From Bacteroidales bacterium (GTDB taxonomy: Bacteria; Bacteroidota; Bacteroidia; Bacteroidales; UBA3824), in NCBI GenBank assembly GCA_017645985.1, contig JAGCNK010000219.1, positions 1 to 6,154 on the forward strand: a stretch of 6,154 bases of DNA, in the 5' to 3' direction. Below are positions 1-5,119 of this stretch, piece by piece (positions within the stretch are counted from its first letter, which is position 1; each line of letters starts with the position of its first letter). Position numbers and translations under genes: made by a program. The notes under the pieces were generated by a model, which worked only from the letters and a program-made list of their open reading frames with translations, was not told where the DNA came from and searched no databases.

Positions 1-1385
1 ATAGTCAGTGCAGCAGTGTGCTCTTTGGCTGTAACGTCGAACATAATTTTGCCTCCACATGCAAACTGTCGCGAAGCATGATCCAACACATCAGACACTC
101 CTCCCCTATCGATATACACATCGCGCTTAGGTTCAAAATTAGCTGACAACTCTTTGAACAGCTTACCATAATCGCGTATAGGCAATTCGGTGTCGGTAAC
201 TATAAGAATCTTGTTGAACATCATCTGTCCCGCACCCCAGAGCGCGTTTTTCACCTTTACGGCATTGCCAGGATATTGCGAATTGATTTTGGCTATCACA
301 ATATTGTGCTGAACGCCGCAGTCGGGCATGTGCATATCCTCCAGCTCAGGCACAAACGCCGCCTTGATAGGAAACTTAAAAATCTGCTCGGTGGCAACGG
401 CTATGTAAGCATCTTCCATAGGCGGAATGCCCACGATTGTGGCAGGATAAACGGCGTCTTTTCGGTGAGTTATGGCTGTAACGTGCACCTTTGGATAATA
501 ATCGGCAAGCGAGTAGAAACCAGTATGGTCGCCAAAAGGACCTTCCCAAATAAGTTCCTCCGCTGGGTCGATATATCCCTCAATCACAAAATCCACATCG
601 GCAGGCACCTCTATCTCAGGCTGTGTGACGCACTTGACAAGGCTTACACGCTTGTGGCGCAAGAATCCCGCAAGCAGATACTCGTCGACACCGTCGGGCA
701 GAGGCGCGGTGGCAGAATATGCGTACACAGGGTCGCCGCCTATGGCTATTGCCACGGGCATCTTTTTGCCAAGCGACTTATATTGCTGATAATGACGCGC
801 TCCGGTCTTATGACGGTGCCAATGCATGGCGGTAGTGTCGTTGGTGAGAATCTGCACACGGTACATACCCAGATTGCGCACACCAGTGAGAGGGTCTTTG
901 GTGTTGACCATCGGCAGGGTGATAAATCGTCCGCCGTCGCAGGGCCAGGTCTTCAGCACAGGAATTTTAGAAAGGTCGGGATTCTGCATCACCACCTGCT
1001 GACAATCGCCACGACCTGAAACCACCTTAGGGAAAAATCCCGCAATCTGTCCCAGCTTAGGCAGCGTGGAAAGCTTCTTAGCCAGAGTGTCCTTAGGAGC
1101 GGTGAGCATCTCAAAAAACTGCCTAATCTCGTCCTCCTTGTCGCTCAGATTGTTGCAGCGGAGGGCGGCGCAGATGCGTTTAAGGCTGCCGTAGATATTG
1201 GTAACCACAGGAAAGCCTGTGCCTGTGTTGGTGAACAAGAGAGCCTTGCCGCCGCCGGGCTGCTTGCACTCGCGGTCGGTAAACTCAGATATCTGAAGCA
1301 CGGGGTCTACAAAGCAGTCGATAGTCTTAAGCTCGCCGAGAGAGCCTAGCTGCCTAATAAAGTCTCTTAGATAGTTAGCTGCCAT
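1..1385 (-). CDS. ubiD: UbiD-family prenyl-FMN-dependent decarboxylase, C-terminus missing
   Basis: The minus-strand frame is open without a stop from the ATG at 1385 to the window edge: 461 codons visible, C-terminus outside. The start is the first ATG after the upstream terminator and gives the N-terminus MAANYLRDFIRQLG, typical of the family. Recognisable UbiD motifs are RNLGMYR (residues 170-176, with the Asn and Arg of the prenyl-FMN/metal site), MHWHRHKTGARHYQQY shortly after, and EGPFGDHTGFY (281-291), which carries acidic residues of the active-site region. Family knowledge: UbiD enzymes use prenylated FMN, made by a UbiX partner, for reversible decarboxylation of aromatic or alpha,beta-unsaturated acids, classically a 4-hydroxybenzoate derivative in quinone synthesis. 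In Bacteroidota the substrate is often assumed to be a menaquinone precursor, but the sequence does not prove it. No UbiX gene is in the window. The family assignment is firm; the substrate is not. Confidence 0.93.
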   Translation of the reverse strand, partial: MAANYLRDFIRQLGSLGELKTIDCFVDPVLQISEFTDRECKQPGGGKALLFTNTGTGFPVVTNIYGSLKRICAALRCNNLSDKEDEIRQFFEMLTAPKDTLAKKLSTLPKLGQIAGFFPKVVSGRGDCQQVVMQNPDLSKIPVLKTWPCDGGRFITLPMVNTKDPLTGVRNLGMYRVQILTNDTTAMHWHRHKTGARHYQQYKSLGKKMPVAIAIGGDPVYAYSATAPLPDGVDEYLLAGFLRHKRVSLVKCVTQPEIEVPADVDFVIEGYIDPAEELIWEGPFGDHTGFYSLADYYPKVHVTAITHRKDAVYPATIVGIPPMEDAYIAVATEQIFKFPIKAAFVPELEDMHMPDCGVQHNIVIAKINSQYPGNAVKVKNALWGAGQMMFNKILIVTDTELPIRDYGKLFKELSANFEPKRDVYIDRGGVSDVLDHASRQFACGGKIMFDVTAKEHTAALT

Positions 1386-1398
1386 AAAGTATAGGAAC

Positions 1399-1436
1399 AA
1401 AAAAAACGGAATCCGCAGTCGAGCCAAGGAATCCGT
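1399..1436 (-). terminator. Intrinsic terminator after the SiaC-family gene
   Basis: On the minus strand ACGGATTCC pairs with GGATTCCGT (9 positions, one T-T mismatch) around a 13-base loop, followed at once by eight T (1399-1406). It lies 31 bases after the stop of the SiaC-family gene and only 13 bases before the ubiD ATG. It is best read as the end of the upstream transcript, but because almost no room is left for a ubiD promoter it could also act as a partial terminator or attenuator for ubiD. Confidence 0.7.
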
Positions 1437-1467
1437 CTCATAATAATCAAATAACCACTATAACCAA

Positions 1468-1857
1468 TTATATTTCCTCCTCCTCGGGTTCCATATCGAT
1501 CATATTGATAGGAATATCCACGAGGTCGCAGATCACTTCGCCGTATTCGAGCACGTCGTCGTCTTCGTAATACCAGTTAATCTGTGTGGACGGGTCTTTT
1601 TCGTAAAGAACCTTCAACTCTTTAGTGATGGTAATAAGCCACTTAGAACAACTTGTGTTGAAATATTCAAACTTAAAGTCAATCACAGTTCCCTCCTTGG
1701 GGTCTTCGATATATTTCTGAATCCATTCAACGAGGGGGAGATAAAAGCTTTCGGAATCCTCTACGAGCGAGCGTCCTTTGAGCATAAGAACACCCTCTGA
1801 AGGATTGAAATCTACCTCCGGCGATTTGTCTGTTGGGGCTATCTGTATTCTGTCCAT
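1468..1857 (-). CDS. SiaC-family regulatory phosphoprotein (DUF1987)
   Basis: 129 aa, a typical full length for the DUF1987/SiaC family. Family signatures are visible in order: the TDKSPEVDFNPSEGVLMLKGRS strand region (9-30), FYLPLVEWIQKY (38-49), FKFEYFNTSCSKWL (61-74), WYYEDDD (95-101) and a following YGE. The tail EPEEEEI is highly acidic. In Pseudomonas aeruginosa, SiaC is phosphorylated on Thr68 by SiaB and dephosphorylated by SiaA; unphosphorylated SiaC binds and activates the diguanylate cyclase SiaD. Here the FNTS motif puts a threonine at residue 68 as well, so the regulatory site appears conserved. No SiaA, SiaB or cyclase gene is nearby, so partners must be elsewhere or differ. Single gene, closed by the terminator at 1399-1436. 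The only other ATG just upstream is out of frame. Confidence 0.88.
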   Translation of the reverse strand: MDRIQIAPTDKSPEVDFNPSEGVLMLKGRSLVEDSESFYLPLVEWIQKYIEDPKEGTVIDFKFEYFNTSCSKWLITITKELKVLYEKDPSTQINWYYEDDDVLEYGEVICDLVDIPINMIDMEPEEEEI

Positions 1858-2019
1858 ATTAAGCGAATCATTTTAAAAATTCAGGCATAAAGGTAATAAT
1901 AATTTTGTAATAGCGTATTGATAAAAACAATTTTTTTTTGAAAGAAAATACGATTTTTTTGTAAAACGGTGATTTTCTTTTGGTTGACAGAGAAAAAATT
2001 GATAAAAAAACAAACACTT

Positions 2020-2059
2020 AAAAAAAGCGCACCGCTAAAAAGATTATTTAACGGTGCGC
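2020..2059 (-). terminator. Strong intrinsic terminator of the exported-protein operon
   Basis: On the minus strand GCGCACCGTTAAA pairs with TTTAGCGGTGCGC over 13 positions with a 7-base loop, followed by seven T (2020-2026). The single non-Watson-Crick position is a U-G wobble when read on the minus strand but a C-A mismatch on the plus strand, which confirms the direction. It lies 32 bases past the stop of the 414-aa protein gene. The rest of the 234-base spacer at 1858-2091 is A/T-rich and holds no gene; a weak -7-like TACCTTTA for the SiaC-family gene sits at 1888-1895. Confidence 0.92.
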
Positions 2060-2091
2060 AGAAATGATTGTCGGGATAATGAAATCAGAGG

Positions 2092-3336
2092 TTAATTTGT
2101 CTTTAGTATCTTGGTAACAGTAATATTTATAGTGTTAGTTGTGGTTGAAGAAAATGGTCCTATTATCTGATTGATAATACCATTATATTGAGGCCAACCA
2201 TTAACATCAAAGTCTGTTCCATCATTCTTATAAACGGTTATTTTACCAAACTGTTGTTTAACTTCTAAATCAAAATCAGGGTCTAGGGTTTGTGAAAACT
2301 CACCATTTCCCTCTGGATTCCAATGTTTTTGTGTTGGAGCAAAACTATAACCCGCAATATGACTATATTCCACACCATTAATAGTAACCGAAAGTGCATA
2401 TTTATACTTGGGGTCTGGAGACGATGACTGTTTATTAACAGTAATATAAACAGGACTATAAGCAGGAATTTTATATGTGGAAGTGCCACTTGTTAATGTT
2501 TTACCCAAAAAATCTACGCTTACATAATTGTCGTAATTAGTAATATTGACCTGAACAGTAGCCAAAGGCATATCGCCTATTTTATCAGCAGTTAGCTGGC
2601 TGAGTTTGGTGGGAATGGAGGAGGACACATTGGTTAATTGTGTTTGCGTGGCATAGGCATTGAGGTCAGTGGTTTTAACATAACCAGAAAGCGACTGATG
2701 TTGTGTCAAATATCCTTTATCATTTGTCAATTGTGACACATTTTTGGGAATGTCGGTAGTTTTGGCGTAAATTGACAAATCAACAGACTCGGGGTCGCCT
2801 GCTGTTAACACATAGGCATCAAAAGCCTCTTTAGAAAGGTACATAGAGGCTACATCAGTAGATGTCATATAATTAGCATCATTAGTAAAAGATCCCAAAC
2901 CAGAAGGAATATCGCTTTTGAGGGCATAGCTGCTAAGGTCGATATTTGAATCACCCGATTTGGCGGCGTACATAGCAAAAGGCACGCTAAGCAACTGAGT
3001 AACGCTTGTGCCATAAGCTGACTCTGTTTTGATAAAATAGTTGCCATTGGTCCAGTCAATAGCTGAAAAATTCTGGCTGGTTTTCCCCTGTCCTATCACT
3101 ATTGAAAACAGACCGTTGGCATTAGTATATGCCGTATCAATCTCGGTGTATACAGTGGTGGCATTGTAGGGTGACCGCCCTTGCAATATGCTTACAGTAA
3201 GTTCTACGTGGGTGTTGGCCATTATAACATTGGCGTTGTTGCGAACAACAGCTTGATAACTGAATCCTTGCGGCACTTGTGCCGACAATATTGAAACCGC
3301 GAATAATGCGATTAATGTGCTAAATATTTTTCTCAT
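2092..3336 (-). CDS. Exported protein with Bacteroidota N-terminal domain and tail-fibre-like repeats
   Basis: 414 aa. A signal peptide is clear: MRKIF, a hydrophobic core, and likely cleavage at SA|Q (after residue 19), with no lipobox cysteine. Residues 20-125 form the domain common in Bacteroidota exported proteins, from VPQGFSYQAVVRN to LLSVPFAMYAAK. Residues 132-256 hold degenerate repeats: IDLSSYALKSDIP...FTNDANYMT (132-158), VDLSIYAKTTDIP...LTNDKGYLT (185-211) and GYVKTTDLNAYAT...LSQLTADKIGDM (218-256). Such SYALKSDI/SQLTNDxGYLT repeats resemble those of phage tail fibres and trimeric adhesin-like stalks (family knowledge, not tested). Residues 257-414 are probably beta-rich, have no recognised domain, and end in ITVTKILKTN, which is not a T9SS sorting signal. 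The gene starts 26 bases after the T9SS-domain gene ends and is surely cotranscribed with it. A surface or fibre role is inferred. Confidence 0.88.
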   Translation of the reverse strand: MRKIFSTLIALFAVSILSAQVPQGFSYQAVVRNNANVIMANTHVELTVSILQGRSPYNATTVYTEIDTAYTNANGLFSIVIGQGKTSQNFSAIDWTNGNYFIKTESAYGTSVTQLLSVPFAMYAAKSGDSNIDLSSYALKSDIPSGLGSFTNDANYMTSTDVASMYLSKEAFDAYVLTAGDPESVDLSIYAKTTDIPKNVSQLTNDKGYLTQHQSLSGYVKTTDLNAYATQTQLTNVSSSIPTKLSQLTADKIGDMPLATVQVNITNYDNYVSVDFLGKTLTSGTSTYKIPAYSPVYITVNKQSSSPDPKYKYALSVTINGVEYSHIAGYSFAPTQKHWNPEGNGEFSQTLDPDFDLEVKQQFGKITVYKNDGTDFDVNGWPQYNGIINQIIGPFSSTTTNTINITVTKILKTN

Positions 3337-3362
3337 TTTATAATTAGTTTAAAATTAACAAA

Positions 3363-3851
3363 TTACTGTTTAATTATTTTGAAAGTTCCGAGGTGTTGAC
3401 CATTGGAAGTTACACGTAAAAAGTACATCGAAGGAGCAGTTGACGACATATCGATGTAAGTATCGGTCTGATCGCTCTGCCCTGTAGAAATAGTTCTACC
3501 TGTCTGGTCAGTAAGAGTGTATTTGATGTTGTTAGATGTAAGGCTGCCGTTACGCAAGATAATCTTGTCGGTGGTAGGATTTGGAAAAACCTTAATATTA
3601 AACTCTTTTGCTGCCGAAACGCCGCCCACAGATACCTCAGTAATAGAATAGGTATGCTGTACGCCTTCTGAAATACTGCCAGAATACGAAGATGGAGTTT
3701 GGTAGAACGTCTGTCCTACGGTATAACTAATTGTTCCCGCGCCGTGGGCATCGCCACCAGCTGATGCCACCGCAGTCTGCGCTCGTGCCGACAAGGGTAA
3801 AAGCATAACTGCGGCAACAATTGCGTGTATAAGTCTGATTTTCTTTAACAT
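3363..3851 (-). CDS. Small exported protein with T9SS type A sorting domain
   Basis: 162 aa. Signal peptide MLKKIRLIHA plus a hydrophobic core, with likely cleavage at ARA|Q (after residue 24). Residues 26-70 carry the Bacteroidota motif ASAGGDAHGAGTISYTVGQ...SISEGVQHTYSI, often found directly before sorting domains. Residues 84-162 are a type A T9SS C-terminal sorting domain: FNIKVFPNPTTDKIIL (84-99), YTLTDQTGRTI (111-121), YIDMSS (132-137), MYFLRV (142-147) and the ending TFKIIKQ. Known role of the domain: it directs passage across the outer membrane, after which it is usually removed and the protein is released or anchored. Here mature sequence outside the sorting domain is only about 60 residues, so the gene encodes little more than a carrier for the signal. 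It is first in a two-gene unit with the 414-aa repeat protein. Its leader carries a terminator and a G tract. Confidence 0.9.
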   Translation of the reverse strand: MLKKIRLIHAIVAAVMLLPLSARAQTAVASAGGDAHGAGTISYTVGQTFYQTPSSYSGSISEGVQHTYSITEVSVGGVSAAKEFNIKVFPNPTTDKIILRNGSLTSNNIKYTLTDQTGRTISTGQSDQTDTYIDMSSTAPSMYFLRVTSNGQHLGTFKIIKQ

Positions 3852-3898
3852 AATTTGTTGCTGTTAAGGTGATATATTAATTTAGCTGTGTTATCGGC

Positions 3899-3947
3899 AA
3901 AAAAAATCCCCTGCCGGCACCGTACATCACGGTCTACCAGCAGGGGA
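3899..3947 (-). terminator. Terminator hairpin inside the leader of the exported-protein operon
   Basis: On the minus strand TCCCCTGCTGG pairs with CCGGCAGGGGA (11 positions, one U-G wobble). An inner stem ACCGT/ACGGT encloses the loop GATGT, and eight T follow (3899-3906). The wobble exists only on the minus strand, so it reads toward the T9SS-domain gene, whose ATG is 47 bases further on. No annotated gene precedes it on this strand, since the gene beyond 4210 is transcribed away. It is therefore either an attenuator in the operon leader or the end of a short upstream RNA. The structure is certain; the role is inference. Confidence 0.85.
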
Positions 3948-3972
3948 ATTAAATCACAAAAGGAAAAAGAAG

Positions 3973-4044
3973 TTAAGTAATATAGAATTTTACCCCCCCC
4001 CCTCTTACAAATTGTAATGTATGTTTGGAATTTTGTAATCTCAT
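3973..4044 (-). CDS. Possible 23-aa leader peptide across the G10 tract
   Basis: An ATG at 4044 opens a 23-codon frame, MRLQNSKHTLQFVRGGGVKF then YIT, stopping with TAA at 3973-3975. The Gly codons come from the run of ten G. The stop lies 25 bases before the terminator hairpin. With nine G the frame would stop immediately after the tract. With eleven (or eight) G it would stay open through the hairpin and end at 3845, overlapping the T9SS gene start (ATGTTAA). No clear ribosome binding site is present, though this is normal in Bacteroidota. It is too short to be accepted on its own; the support is positional only. Confidence 0.25.
   Translation of the reverse strand: MRLQNSKHTLQFVRGGGVKFYIT
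3993..4002. repeat. Homopolymer tract of ten C (G10 on the minus strand)
   Basis: Ten consecutive C stand in an otherwise A/T-rich intergenic region, 142 bases before the T9SS-domain gene start and 209 bases before the divergent YitT gene. Runs of this length are prone to slipped-strand changes in number and are a classic basis of phase variation when they sit in a promoter or reading frame. It is the only long G/C run in the window. Confidence 0.95.
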
Positions 4045-4184
4045 ATATAATTCGGTTTTAGGTTATGATCTTTTGCTAAATTTCGGGTATAAATATAAGA
4101 AAAAAAATCAAACCACGCATCAAATATTGAAGAGATTAAAAAAAAAATGAGCATTAAATAATAGCATATCAAAAAAATTCTCCC

Positions 4185-4192
4185 TAATTTCG
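4185..4192 (+). promoter_or_regulatory. Possible -7 element for the YitT gene
   Basis: TAATTTCG matches the Bacteroidota -7 consensus TAnnTTTG at all but one base and lies 18 bases before the ATG. No TTTG is seen at the expected -33 position, so this is a weak call. Confidence 0.25.
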
Positions 4193-4210
4193 TTTTATAT
4201 TTTTTATGAT

Positions 4211-5074
4211 ATGAATATAGGACAATTGATTAAGCAACACGCTAAGAATTACGTGTTTATAACATTCGGACTTTTTCTCTACGCATTCGCTTGGTCGGCG
4301 TTTTTGATACCTTCGCAGATTACTGGCGGAGGCGTGTCGGGTATTGCCGCACTGATATATTTTGCAAGCGGATTCCCAACAGGTATCTCAATTATTCTTA
4401 TAAATACTGTGCTGGTGCTGGCGGCAAGCAAGATTATCGACCTGAAATTTGCCCTCAACTCGGTGTTCGGATTCGTGGGCATAGCGGCGTTCTTTATGCT
4501 GATGGACGGATGGTTTGAGAAACCCCTTGTAGATGATGCGTTTATGTGTTCGCTCATAGCGGCGGGACTTTCGGCTTTTGCCACGTCGATAACCTTTGTC
4601 AACGGCGGCAACACGGGCGGAGTAGATATTCTCGCCCTGATGATTACCAAAAGGAAAAATATTTCGCCGGGCAAAATAATTCTCTATCACGACCTTATAG
4701 TTATTGCCTCATCGTTTTTGATATTTCATTCGGTAGAAAAAATAGTGTATGGCTATGTGGTAATGTTTGTGTTTTCGTATGTGCTTGACCAATTGTTAGA
4801 TGGACGGCGACAATCGTATCAATTCACTGTTTTTAGCCGTCACAGCAACGAGATAGCGGCAAGAATTTCGAGCGAAGTGGGTCGTGGAGTAACACTTGTT
4901 GACGGTCACGGATATTATTCAAAACAGCCTATCGAGGTGATAATAGTGATTGCCCGCAAGATGGATTACTCTAAGATAATGAAGATTATAGACGAAACCG
5001 ACACACACGCATTTATCTCTGTGGCAAAGGTGGCGGGGGTTTTCGGCGAGAATTTTGAGAAGATACGATACTAA
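4211..5074 (+). CDS. YitT-family integral membrane protein (DUF161 + DUF2179)
   Basis: 287 aa, a usual length for the family. Residues about 13-195 are membrane-embedded, with hydrophobic segments near 13-33, 42-52, 57-75, 82-98, 111-130, 157-173 and 178-196. Conserved family motifs are FLIPSQITGGGVSGIAAL (31-48) and NGGNTGGVDILALMI (131-145). Residues about 203-283 are the cytosolic DUF2179 domain, with GRGVTLVDGHGYYS (224-237) and an IIVIARKMDYSKIMKII helix. The transport substrate or role of the family is not established. The ATG at 4206 runs into a stop after two codons, so the start at 4211 is chosen. It is divergent from the exported-protein pair and shares the intergenic region with it. 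No terminator is seen after it, so it may be cotranscribed with the next gene 45 bases downstream. Confidence 0.93.
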   Translation: MNIGQLIKQHAKNYVFITFGLFLYAFAWSAFLIPSQITGGGVSGIAALIYFASGFPTGISIILINTVLVLAASKIIDLKFALNSVFGFVGIAAFFMLMDGWFEKPLVDDAFMCSLIAAGLSAFATSITFVNGGNTGGVDILALMITKRKNISPGKIILYHDLIVIASSFLIFHSVEKIVYGYVVMFVFSYVLDQLLDGRRQSYQFTVFSRHSNEIAARISSEVGRGVTLVDGHGYYSKQPIEVIIVIARKMDYSKIMKIIDETDTHAFISVAKVAGVFGENFEKIRY

Positions 5075-5088
5075 TTAAAAAAAATCTG

Positions 5089-5096
5089 TATCTTTG
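5089..5096 (+). promoter_or_regulatory. Possible -7 element for the nucleoid-associated protein gene
   Basis: TATCTTTG is an exact match to the Bacteroidota -7 consensus TAnnTTTG and lies 23 bases before the ATG, inside the 45-base spacer after the YitT gene. A TTTG occurs upstream at 5054-5057, but its spacing of 31 bases is longer than the usual 19-21. It may give the downstream gene its own transcript in addition to read-through. Confidence 0.4.
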
Positions 5097-5119
5097 TAAC
5101 AACAAAAATTAGAACAAAA

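Noticed and set aside
276..1019. 247-codon plus-strand open frame
   Set aside because: It runs exactly opposite the UbiD-family gene in the mirrored codon phase; its translation has no family features, while the minus strand shows clear UbiD motifs.
2283..3059. Two short minus-strand frames (68 and 64 codons)
   Set aside because: Alternative-frame shadows within the 414-aa exported protein gene, with no start signals of their own.
2092..3336. Phage tail-fibre gene or prophage remnant
   Set aside because: The protein has a Sec signal peptide and a Bacteroidota exported-protein N-terminal domain, sits in an operon with a T9SS protein, and no phage gene is nearby; only the repeats resemble fibres.
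3852..4210. Invertible promoter typical of Bacteroidales surface loci
   Set aside because: I looked for inverted repeats flanking a promoter and saw only the local terminator hairpin; no recombinase gene is in the window.
4279..4788. Several 75-131 codon frames on both strands
   Set aside because: All lie inside the YitT-family gene, whose full-length frame matches the family from end to end.
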